From: Opitutaceae bacterium
Lineage (GTDB): Bacteria > Verrucomicrobiota > Verrucomicrobiia > Opitutales > Opitutaceae
Direction of reading: 5' to 3'
Assembly (NCBI GenBank): GCA_005799525.1
Contig: SYGN01000051.1
Coordinates: 1 to 60,413, forward strand
Length of the DNA: 60,413 nt
Shown piece after piece: positions 52,349 to 60,172 of the stretch. The number at the start of each line of letters is the position of its first letter. Positions within the stretch are counted from its first letter, which is position 1. A program made the translations under genes and the position numbers. The notes beneath the pieces were generated by a model. It had not been told where the DNA came from and did not search any database. It was given only the letters and a program-made list of their open reading frames with translations.

Positions 52349-53539
52349 CTACAGCCAGGCCCATGCGGGGACGACTTCCACCGGCAGGCCGTCCACTTTC
52401 AAGTTGTCGCGCTGGTCGAGTGTGACGACGACAGCTCGACGCTTGCCCGGCAGCGCGCACGCCTGCGTCAAGCCTGCGAGTTCGCGGTCGCGGTTGAAGG
52501 GCGTTAGTTCCGCGCAAACCTGGATGGCGTGATTGCCAGTGACAAAATCACACTCCCAGGAATTCTTCTCGCCCGCGTAAGAGGGCGCCGCGCCCCGCTG
52601 CCGGAGCGCAAGAAAGACCGCGTTTTCCAGTCGATGGCCTACGTCGGGGGTGAGGTTCGGCGAGTTCACGCGGCGCAGCCCGTTGTCGACGGCGTAGTAC
52701 TTCGCGGGCGCGACCACGCGCTGTTTGAACGACGGACTGAACTTTGGCACGGCAAAGAGCAGGTAGGCGTCCTGCAGGTATTCGACGTAGCGCGACGTTT
52801 GGCTGACCGTCGGTATGGCGAGCGCCTTGGTTAGGCTTTGCAGCGAGCTCGGCTGGCCCGTGTTGGCTAATAGGAACAGCGCAAGGTTGAGCACATGCCG
52901 CGACTCGCGCAGGTGGTGACGCTGGGCGATGTCGCGCTGCACGATGTCGCGCAGCAACTCCCGCAGGATCTGCGGGTCGCGCTCGGGCAGGTAGCCGGGA
53001 AAGCCCCCCTGGTCGAGGAACGCGGTCAGCGTGGCCGCACCGCGCTTGCCGCCCGCGTACGCCAGAAACTCCTGGTAGTTGAACGGGAAGACCTCGAACG
53101 AGCGATGGCGGCCGGTCAGTTTCGCCCCCAACTCCCGCCCGAGCAGGGACGCATTTGAACCAGTGGCACAGACCGCGAAGCCGCGATCCAGGAGCGCACG
53201 CACCAGCCGCTGCCACTCAGGCAGTTCCTGAACTTCGTCCAGATAGACCGTCTTGTGCACGGCGAGTTCTTCGATCACTTCAAGCAGCGTCGGGAAGTCC
53301 TGCGGCCCCAACCCGAACAGTCGCGTGTCCTCGATGTTCAAGTAGAACGCACGCGTGCCGCCCCGTATGAGCTGTGCCTGCAGGATGCTCTTGCCGCACC
53401 GCCGCACACCCGTCAGCACGAGTGCGTGCCGGGTCTGCACGGGCAGCGTCGCGGCGAGTTCGCGCCAGACTTCCGGTTTAGGCGCCACGGGTGGCCGCTG
53501 GTCCTGCAGGATGCCGAAAAGTGTATCTCGTAAAAACAC
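52349..53539 (-). CDS. AAA_14/DUF4143 ATPase
   Basis: A 396-residue ATP-binding protein. Walker A GVRRCGKS (44-51), Walker B VYLDEVQELPEW (98-109), sensor-like AVCATGSNASLLGRELGAKL, then FEVFPFNYQEFLAYAG, GGFPGYLPERDPQILRELLR (AAA_14), and a C-terminal DUF4143 nuclease-like domain (KYYAVDNGLRRVNSPNLTPD; LENAVFLALRQRGAAPSYAG; WECDFV). These standalone ATPases are widespread in mobile regions and their role is unresolved. The start is GTG 53539, lying inside a palindrome (53521-53564). The gene is flanked by RAYT-derived elements E1 and E2. Confidence 0.88.
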   Translation of the reverse strand: MFLRDTLFGILQDQRPPVAPKPEVWRELAATLPVQTRHALVLTGVRRCGKSILQAQLIRGGTRAFYLNIEDTRLFGLGPQDFPTLLEVIEELAVHKTVYLDEVQELPEWQRLVRALLDRGFAVCATGSNASLLGRELGAKLTGRHRSFEVFPFNYQEFLAYAGGKRGAATLTAFLDQGGFPGYLPERDPQILRELLRDIVQRDIAQRHHLRESRHVLNLALFLLANTGQPSSLQSLTKALAIPTVSQTSRYVEYLQDAYLLFAVPKFSPSFKQRVVAPAKYYAVDNGLRRVNSPNLTPDVGHRLENAVFLALRQRGAAPSYAGEKNSWECDFVTGNHAIQVCAELTPFNRDRELAGLTQACALPGKRRAVVVTLDQRDNLKVDGLPVEVVPAWAWL

Positions 53540-53564
53540 AGGTGTGTGCTATCACGAAATACAC
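53521..53564. promoter_or_regulatory. Palindrome over the start of the ATPase gene
   Basis: GTGTATCTCGT (53521-53531) and ACGAAATACAC (53554-53564) are inverted copies with one mismatch, 22 bases apart, and the GTG start (53537-53539) lies between them. This could be an operator for self-repression or an mRNA hairpin hiding the start. Confidence 0.5.
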
Positions 53565-53643
53565 CCGGCCCGTCAATCTCGTTGCCATCGCCCGGTTGCC
53601 ATCGCCCGGGGGTGCCTGGCGCATCCCGATAGTGCCAGCCAAC

Positions 53644-54163
53644 GGGGCGAGCAAAGGCGAAACACGTAACAAATGTCGGGGGACTTAGACGCGCAGGGTC
53701 GCTGGTTGCCCGGTGTTCAGAGCCTGGGCAAGCCATCGATCCGGGACCGCCGACTCGCGGCGAAGCCGGGTCGCGATTTCGATTTTCCAGGGAGCGCGAG
53801 GTGGCTCACGGATGAGATCGAAGAGAGCTTTTCCGTTTCCACCCAGCGCCACCGCGAGCGCATCGCGCCAGCGGGCCTCGTTCAATTCCCGAAGTTCGTC
53901 GCGGGCGGCACCGACATGTGTCCTGAGGTGCGCATGGTTCCAAACACGGCGCGCCGGTAATTACACCGGTTGATGACGTTGTAACCCCCCCTTGGTAGAC
54001 CAAGCGCAGTCGTCGTGCCATGGCACGGATCAGTTCGTCCCTTCCGTCGCCGAGAAACACCCCGGAGTTTGCATCCCACCATCCGCACGAATTTTCGGGC
54101 GGTCGCCAGCCCTCGCTATACCCAAGTTCTGCTATCGCTGTTACGTGTTCCGCTCTGACCCCG
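53644..54163. mobile_element. About 520-bp RAYT-derived element E2
   Basis: Left end GCGAAACACGTAACA at 53657-53671 and right end at 54139-54163 (starting TGTTACGTGTTCCGC) are inverted copies with one difference over 15 bases, and match the ends of E1. The interior carries a collapsed IS200-like transposase (53685-54021). Left boundary is approximate. Confidence 0.78.
53685..54021 (-). pseudogene. REP-associated tyrosine transposase (RAYT), internally deleted
   Basis: From ATG 54021: MARRLRLVYQGG, then after a frameshift GYNVINRCNYRRAVFGT, the typical start of Opitutaceae IS200-like RAYT proteins. The catalytic His-hydrophobic-His and Tyr part is missing; the frame that follows gives AARDELRELNEARWRDALAV, PWKIEIATRLRRESAVPDRW and LAQALNTGQPATLRV, the usual C-terminus with its helix-turn-helix-like end. 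It cannot be an active transposase. Confidence 0.75.
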
Positions 54164-54171
54164 TGCCCGTG

Positions 54172-54429
54172 CTCGAGCGACTGGCAGAGCCTCGCGCAGA
54201 TTCTCAAGATCTGGTCGGGCCAGGTGGGGGTCGACTGGCGCATTTCCCCCGGGACACCCTGTCCGCGAGTTTCCAATACCGCGAATCGGACAGCTACATC
54301 ACCCGCAGCATTTTCTTCGTGGCGTACGGCGCCGGCGCCACCGGTGGCCCGACCATCACCCAGGGGGCCACCACGGCCGTGGGCAACGTGTCCCAGGGCA
54401 ACGGAGCGAGCCAGGATCAGACCTCCTGA
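54172..54429 (+). pseudogene. Possible 3' fragment of an unidentified gene beside E2
   Basis: The frame ends RDTLSASFQYRESDSYITRS, IFFVAYGAGATGG, then a Thr/Gln/Gly-rich tail and stop at 54429. The beta-strand-like wording suggests the end of a secreted or surface protein. Upstream it runs directly into the E2 end, so the 5' part is lost or displaced. Family not recognised. Confidence 0.35.
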
Positions 54430-54777
54430 CCGGCACGTCTGCGCCGCCGCAACCCGATTTCTGAGGTATCCTATCCCACACAGAAAACTCAGACGCAAAC
54501 CAGCAGACGCGAAAGAACAGCCGCCCGATCCCTGTGTTTGAATGGAAACCAAGCTGCACCGACGACGAAACTGGCTGCGCTCCGCTGGGATGCGCCTATC
54601 AATCGAAGTGCCCTGAACGGAGGCAGTCCGTCGGCCGTGTTTGGTAGCATACCAAGGAATACGCATTGCACGGCTCCTTTCCGGGGCACAGAAACCGCCC
54701 CCAAGTCCACTTCTGAAGAACCCGATTGTCCCTGGCCCAATACCGTGCAGATCCTGCAACCCGTCTCAAGCCCCGCG
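54430..54777. promoter_or_regulatory. 348-base leader of the AroE-like gene, with a LacI-type palindrome
   Basis: TTGGTAGCATACCAA at 54641-54655 is a perfect palindrome (TTGGTA-GCA-TACCAA), 122 bases before the ATG. The same TAGCATACCA core occurs at 57028-57042 next to the LacI-family gene. The rest of the stretch shows no gene; an in-frame ATG at 54538 exists but gives sequence without family character. Confidence 0.65.
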
Positions 54778-55581
54778 ATGCCAGCGACCATCGACGGGCA
54801 AACCCGTCTCTACGGCATCGTCGGCGATCCCATCTTCCAGGTTAAGTCTCCCGGGGGCATCACGGCTCAATTTGCAGCTCGGGGCGCCAATGCCATCTTG
54901 GTGCCCATGCATGTCCGGCCAGGCGACTTCGATGCCTTCATGGCAGCGATGCGGGGGCTCCTTAATCTCGAGGGGCTCGTGCTGACCATTCCGCACAAGA
55001 TGTCGGTCGTAAAGCACCTCGACCAGATGACTGACCGGGTCCGCTTTTTGGGCGCTGCGAACGTCATCCGCCGAGTCGCTCCCGGAGGGGGGTGGACCGG
55101 CGACGTGACCGACGGCCTGGGCATGGTCAACGCCCTGCGCTCATCCGGTTTTTCCCTGCCCGGGAAACGCGCCCTCCTCGTCGGGGCTGGCGGCGCCGGT
55201 TCGGCGATCGCCTTGTCCCTCATCGAGGGAGGAATTGTCGAGCTGGCGATTCACGATGCCTTGTCGGCGCGGCGCGATCGCCTTGTCACCCGGCTCAAGG
55301 AACGAGGGGGCAACGTCCGCGTGGGCTCGCCCGATCCCAGCGGCTTTGATCTGGCGATCAATGCCACTCCCACCGGGGCCAAGGCGAATGACCTACTCCC
55401 GATTGAGGCGGAAAAACTGGCTTCCGGGACTTTTGCCGCAGATGTGATCACCGCGCCGGTGCGAACCCGCTTCCTGGAAGTGGCCGCGGCCCGCGGGTGC
55501 CGCACCCAGGTCGGCACAGCGATGTTTGCCGGACAGGTTGACCTCGTCGCGGAGTACTTGCTGGCGGCACCACGCGCGTGA
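54778..55581 (+). CDS. Shikimate dehydrogenase-like protein
   Basis: A 267-residue AroE-fold oxidoreductase. Catalytic lysine region LTIPHKMSVVKHLDQMTDRV (Lys74), AANVIRR, GDVTDGLGMVNALR (Asp112), NAD(P) loop LVGAGGAGSAIALSLIE (GAGGAGS, 136-142) and NATPTGAK. The substrate-binding S-x-S of true AroE is replaced by VKSPGGITAQF, so it is probably a catabolic or special-purpose homologue and not the biosynthetic enzyme. The start is at MPATIDGQTRLYGIVGDPIF, where the fold begins. It overlaps the MFS remnant start (GTGA at 55578-55581). Confidence 0.85.
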   Translation: MPATIDGQTRLYGIVGDPIFQVKSPGGITAQFAARGANAILVPMHVRPGDFDAFMAAMRGLLNLEGLVLTIPHKMSVVKHLDQMTDRVRFLGAANVIRRVAPGGGWTGDVTDGLGMVNALRSSGFSLPGKRALLVGAGGAGSAIALSLIEGGIVELAIHDALSARRDRLVTRLKERGGNVRVGSPDPSGFDLAINATPTGAKANDLLPIEAEKLASGTFAADVITAPVRTRFLEVAAARGCRTQVGTAMFAGQVDLVAEYLLAAPRA

Positions 55582-55911
55582 AACTGGCCGAGATCGCGCC
55601 TGCGGCCGGCACCGCCAGCCGCCACGCGGCGAGATTCGAGTGGAGCGTGTTCGGGAAACCAACCCTGTGGTGGCTGATGGCGATGTACCACGCCAATGCG
55701 TGGTGCGGCTTCTTCTATCTCTCGTGGATGCACACGTTTCTTGTCCGGGGCCGCGGGTTCACCCCCAATGAGCACCACGGTGTGTTTTGGCTATCTGGTC
55801 GCCGCCTTTGGCAGCTACTACAACGCGCCGCTCATCCCGATCGCGCTAATGTCCGCCTTTGGTGCTATGGCCTGGCTGCAAATCGACGCGACGCAGCGCG
55901 TGGCGGACTGA
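55578..55911 (+). pseudogene. MFS transporter remnant, internally deleted and frameshifted
   Basis: A GTG overlapping the AroE-like stop opens a frame with FGKPTLWWLMAMYHANAWCG then FFYLSWMHTFLVRGRGFTPN, which resembles an internal helix (and following loop) of hexuronate/galactonate-type MFS transporters. Shortly after, another frame gives CFGYLVAAFGSYYNAPLIPI and MAWLQIDATQRVAD, the last helix and C-terminus of such a protein. Most helices are missing, so no transporter can be made. The family suggests the locus once imported a sugar acid. Confidence 0.72.
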
Positions 55912-55917
55912 CCCGCC

Positions 55918-56967
55918 TCAGGGGGATCGAACAGTGGGTCCCTCGACCCAGGCGGGAGGGATCAGGATCTGGCGCGGAACTTCCGGCACCCCGCGCTCGT
56001 TCTGCATGAGTTGCGTCACAATCAGGTCGACCACTGCCGCCGCGACGTGAGGTCGCTGGTGGTAGATTCCGGCGAACTTCGCGTCCTCCGCGCGCCAGTC
56101 CTGCACGACGAGGCCGATGTCCTCGGGGATCCGCAGGCCGAGCCGGCGCGTGAGCCAGTCGGGGACGTAGGCGTCGAACGAGATCACGACGTCGGGCCGG
56201 TGCTGCTTTACCCACCGGCAGAAAATGGCGGCATTCTCCGCCACGTTGTTGGTGGGAAAGAGCAGCAACGGCACCCGTTCACGGGGTGGCAGGCTGCGCT
56301 GGAAATTCAGCATCGCGCCCGAGTTCGTCTGATCCGCGCGCACATCCATCCATTGCGTCAGCGCGAGCCCAATCCTCCGGTAGCCACGCGCCACCAGGAT
56401 CGCCACGGTCTGGAGAATCCCGCGGGTCATGTTTGTGCTGGCGCGATGCAACATCGGATGTTGAAGCCCGTAGCCGATCGTGGCGGCCGCAAAGTCCGTA
56501 TAGTCGATGCGGGCGCCAAAGTTCCTTGATGATTGGGGCGACAGGATGAGCCCCTCGATCCCGCGCGAGCGAAGGATCTGCACGAGACGCTCGGCCGTAA
56601 TCCCATCCCGACCGACAAAGAACTCCTCCGCCCGATAACCGTGCTTTTCGGCCCGGCGGCGAATGTCATCGAGAGCCACATATTGATAGGCCGAATCGTG
56701 CAGTTCGTCCGCCGGATTGTCGTCGCGCACCACGGCAATGACCGATGTGAGCCGGCGCTGCCGATAACTTCGTACCCGGGCCATCAGCCGGGTAATTTGC
56801 GGATCAGGCTGGTAGCCCAGCTTGCGCGCCGCCTGTTCCACCGCGCGTCGATTTTCGGGCAGGACGTTGGGATGCCGGTGAAAGACCCGCGACACCGTCA
56901 TGGGCGACACGCCCGCCGCACGAGCCACCGCCTGCAAACCACCCGTTGCTGTTTTCGGTTTCGCCAT
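55918..56967 (-). CDS. LacI-family transcriptional regulator
   Basis: A 349-residue repressor-type regulator. N-terminal helix-turn-helix LQAVARAAGVSPMTVSRVFH (residues 11-30) and hinge ENRRAVEQAARKLGYQPDP, followed by a periplasmic-binding-protein-like effector domain (RGIEGLILSPQSS; VARGYRRIGLAL; HRPDVVISFDAYVPDWL; DIGLVVQDWRAEDAKFAGIY HQR). It is divergent from the TonB receptor, and a palindrome in the shared spacer matches one before the AroE-like gene. It most likely senses a sugar or sugar acid and controls both units. Confidence 0.92.
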   Translation of the reverse strand: MAKPKTATGGLQAVARAAGVSPMTVSRVFHRHPNVLPENRRAVEQAARKLGYQPDPQITRLMARVRSYRQRRLTSVIAVVRDDNPADELHDSAYQYVALDDIRRRAEKHGYRAEEFFVGRDGITAERLVQILRSRGIEGLILSPQSSRNFGARIDYTDFAAATIGYGLQHPMLHRASTNMTRGILQTVAILVARGYRRIGLALTQWMDVRADQTNSGAMLNFQRSLPPRERVPLLLFPTNNVAENAAIFCRWVKQHRPDVVISFDAYVPDWLTRRLGLRIPEDIGLVVQDWRAEDAKFAGIYHQRPHVAAAVVDLIVTQLMQNERGVPEVPRQILIPPAWVEGPTVRSP

Positions 56968-57027
56968 GTCTCGGCATCATATCGTGCGGCTGATTTCGCC
57001 GAGGCAAGCAGGGATCTCCTTCCTCGT

Positions 57028-57042
57028 GTGATAGCATACCAC
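57028..57042. promoter_or_regulatory. Candidate LacI-family operator between regulator and TonB receptor
   Basis: GTGATAGCATACCAC is a palindrome with one mismatch (GTGATA-GCA-TACCAC) and shares TAGCATACCA with the perfect palindrome at 54641-54655. It lies 61 bases from the regulator ATG and 102 bases from the receptor ATG. Confidence 0.65.
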
Positions 57043-57143
57043 GGATTTTTAGTCGCGGCGCGCGGCATGCGCGCTAGGCCTTCGCCTGATCGCCACCGGC
57101 CGCCACGGATGCTTGTTTCCGGCGCGGCGGGTCCCCCAGCCCC

Positions 57144-60128
57144 ATGAAAACCTACTGCACCCTCGCATTCCTCGCCGGCGGGCTCGCCGCCGGTTTCGCG
57201 CAAGTCGCCCCGACAACCTCCGCACCCTCGAAACCGGCGTCCGCGGACGCCGAGACTATCACGCTCTCGCCCTTTCAGGTCGAGGCCGGCCGCGAGCAAG
57301 GCTACCTCGCCACGCAGACGCTCAACGGCACCCGGCTCAAGACCGACCTGAAGGACATCGGCTCCGCCCTCACGATTTTCACCGAGCAGCTGCTCGATGA
57401 CCTCGCGGCGCACAACATCAACGACGTGCTGATGTTCGCGCCGAACACGGACCCGTTCGTCAACCGCCTCTCGGAGTCGCGCGTCAACGGCAACGACCTC
57501 CTCAACAACCCGACGATCTACGTGACGCGCGGCGGCTCCACCACCGTCGTCAGCCAGGACTTTTTCACCAACAGCATCCCGCAGGACCGCTACAACTCCG
57601 AGGCGATCACCTTCACCCGCGGCCCCAACTCCATTCTCTTCGGCCTGGGCAATCCCGCCGGCGCGTTCGTCAGCTCGACCAAGCGCGCCAAGAACCAGAC
57701 CGCCACCGCCCTCGAGTTTTTCGGCGACGAGCGCGACAGCTATCGGGTCGCGGTCGACCACAATCAGGTCATCAGGAAAGATCTCCTATCCGTGCGCTAC
57801 AACGGCGTCTACGAGATGACCCGCTCGTATCGCTACCCGAGCAAGGGCAATCATCGCCGCCAATTCTTCACGGCCACGTTCACCCCCTTCAAGCGGACGT
57901 CCATCCGCCTCAACTACGAAGGCGGCTTCATCCGGCAGCCGGCGATCCGGCCCTGGCCGATTTTCGACGGTGTGTCTGCCTGGCTCGCGGCGGGGTCGCA
58001 GATGCTCTCAACTCCCACGCCCACGCCCTCCAAACCCGCCGGCACCAATATCGCCAACTATGGCTCTGCCGGTCCGGTCTCGTTGCAGTTTAGTCCGGGT
58101 GGAACGTTCGTTCCGATCCAAAAGCGCCAGAACGAAGGCCTGAGCGCGTTGCCCACCTACGCCACCGGCTTCCCGGTGACTTCCGGCGCCAACCTGCGCT
58201 CGCTCGTCAACCCCTCCCTCTATCCCACGCTGGCCAGCTCCCTGAGCGACACCTCCTACCGCCGGAACCACTATCGCATCTACTCGGCGTTCATCGAGCA
58301 GCAGATCACGAGGGACTTCTTTGTCGAAGGCGCGATCAACCGCCTCACCGACGACCGCCATGTGGTCGACGGCTTCATCGGCAACGCCGACATCCTCTAC
58401 GCCGACGTCAACCGCCAGTTGCCCAGTGGCGCGCCGAATCCCAACGCCGGCAAGTTCTACACCGAGTCCAACATGGGCCTCATCGTCAACCCGACCGAGA
58501 GCCTCGCGAAGCGCGCCATGGCGTCCTACGATCTCGATCTCACGCGGCAGGGCCCGGCCTGGCTCCGCCACTTCGGCCGCCATCGCGCGGCAGCGTTTGT
58601 CGAGCAGGTCGAGTCGAAGACCTTCAACAGCAACATGCGGGCGTGGGACATCACCAGCGCCGCGCGTTTCTCCACACCGAACGCGAAATACAACTGGCCG
58701 ACCTCCGACCTGATCGCGTTTCGCTACTACTACGATCCGGCGGCCGACAAGGTGGGCAACCCGGGCAGCCCGTTCGCCAATTTTCCCATCCTCTACGCCA
58801 ATTCGCCTCTTCCCCCGGCGGACCCCAGCGGCGTCACGATCGCCTACGTGAACACCAACGGTCCCTCCGCCAACCGCAGCGAGATCACCACGCGGGCATT
58901 TGCCCTGCAAAGCTCGTTCTGGCAGGGCCGGCTCATCCTCACCAACGGATTTCGCACCGATCGCTCCAGGGCCTGGTCCGGGACGGCCGCCAATTTCGAG
59001 CCCTTCCGGGACCAACGCGGCATCACCGCCGATCCCCGGGGATTCGATGTTCGCACGGCGTTTCCCGCGAGCCTGCGGGAGCGGGACGGTCACACCTCCA
59101 CTCGCGGCGCGGTGCTGCACGCGCTGCCGTGGCTGAGTTTCGCCTACAACACCTCCGACAACTTCCAGGTCAACGCCGCCACTCGCAACGTCTATGGCGA
59201 TCTCCTGCCCAACCCGAAGGGACGCGGCTCGGACTACGGCATCAAGCTCTTCCTCTTCGAGCAGAAGCTCGTCTTTGATCTCATGTATTACACGAACGAG
59301 ACCGTCGACAAGATCGACCCCGTCGCGATCACGACGGCCGGCAACTTCGTCGACAACGTGAACGTGGCGTGGGAGGCCATCGCTGGAATAACCGGGGACA
59401 ACAAGTATCGCAGTTCGCCCTATGACAGCCGGAGCGCCGGGGGCTGGTCCGACAGCACGTCGACCCGCTCTACGGGCTGGGAATTTTCCGCTACGGCCAA
59501 TCCCACCAAGCAGTGGCGCCTGACGATCAACGGCAGCAAGCGCAGCACGGCTTCGACGACTGCCCGCGGCGTGAACATCATCGCCTACCTCAACGAATAT
59601 CTGCCGATCCTGCGCAACCCCGCCTGGCAGTCGGCCACCACCCCCGGCAGCACCCTGACCGTGGCCGATCGGGTCGCGACGATTCAGACCACGCTGAACA
59701 ATTTCGTCGCGACGCGAAATCTGCCGGAGGACATCTACGCGCCCAGCTGGTCGGTGAACGTCGTCCAGACCTACACGTTCGCGCGCGAGTCGCGCCTCGC
59801 CGGTTTCTCCCTCGGCGGCAGCATGAACGCCCGCGGCAAATCGATCGCCGGTTTCGGCGAAACCAGGACCGACATTTTTGATCCGGACCTGCGTTACTAC
59901 GCGCCGGCCTTCGAGAATTTCGGCGCGTGGATCACCTACCAACGGAAACTCTTTTCGAACCGCGTCGACTGGCGGCTGCAGCTCAACGTCCGCAACGTCT
60001 TCGACGCCTACAAGATTTATCTGAACCGCGCTGTCGACGCCCGCGATGGCAGGAACACCCAGGCCAACGTCATCTACCGCCTGAACGAACCGCGCACGTT
60101 CGCGCTCACGAGCGCCTTCAAGTTCTGA
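57144..60128 (+). CDS. TonB-dependent receptor of the LacI-linked locus
   Basis: A 994-residue receptor. Signal peptide CTLAFLAGGLAAGFAQVAPT, TonB-box-like ETITLSPFQVEAG, plug domain (LKDIGSALTIFTEQLLDDLA; NDVLMFAPNTDPFVNRLSES; TFTRGPNSILFGLGNPAG), and a barrel ending RTFALTSAFKF with terminal Phe. The substrate probably matches the effector of the adjacent LacI regulator. It is followed 44 bases later by a sialidase-like gene in the same direction. Confidence 0.93.
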   Translation: MKTYCTLAFLAGGLAAGFAQVAPTTSAPSKPASADAETITLSPFQVEAGREQGYLATQTLNGTRLKTDLKDIGSALTIFTEQLLDDLAAHNINDVLMFAPNTDPFVNRLSESRVNGNDLLNNPTIYVTRGGSTTVVSQDFFTNSIPQDRYNSEAITFTRGPNSILFGLGNPAGAFVSSTKRAKNQTATALEFFGDERDSYRVAVDHNQVIRKDLLSVRYNGVYEMTRSYRYPSKGNHRRQFFTATFTPFKRTSIRLNYEGGFIRQPAIRPWPIFDGVSAWLAAGSQMLSTPTPTPSKPAGTNIANYGSAGPVSLQFSPGGTFVPIQKRQNEGLSALPTYATGFPVTSGANLRSLVNPSLYPTLASSLSDTSYRRNHYRIYSAFIEQQITRDFFVEGAINRLTDDRHVVDGFIGNADILYADVNRQLPSGAPNPNAGKFYTESNMGLIVNPTESLAKRAMASYDLDLTRQGPAWLRHFGRHRAAAFVEQVESKTFNSNMRAWDITSAARFSTPNAKYNWPTSDLIAFRYYYDPAADKVGNPGSPFANFPILYANSPLPPADPSGVTIAYVNTNGPSANRSEITTRAFALQSSFWQGRLILTNGFRTDRSRAWSGTAANFEPFRDQRGITADPRGFDVRTAFPASLRERDGHTSTRGAVLHALPWLSFAYNTSDNFQVNAATRNVYGDLLPNPKGRGSDYGIKLFLFEQKLVFDLMYYTNETVDKIDPVAITTAGNFVDNVNVAWEAIAGITGDNKYRSSPYDSRSAGGWSDSTSTRSTGWEFSATANPTKQWRLTINGSKRSTASTTARGVNIIAYLNEYLPILRNPAWQSATTPGSTLTVADRVATIQTTLNNFVATRNLPEDIYAPSWSVNVVQTYTFARESRLAGFSLGGSMNARGKSIAGFGETRTDIFDPDLRYYAPAFENFGAWITYQRKLFSNRVDWRLQLNVRNVFDAYKIYLNRAVDARDGRNTQANVIYRLNEPRTFALTSAFKF

Positions 60129-60172
60129 GCGGCCCGGACTCGGCAATTTTTCAACCCCACGCGCCCATTCCA

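Noticed and set aside
54538-54777. Longer start for the AroE-like gene adding 80 residues
   Set aside because: The added part contains the palindromic operator candidate and has no homology; the enzyme fold begins at the later ATG.
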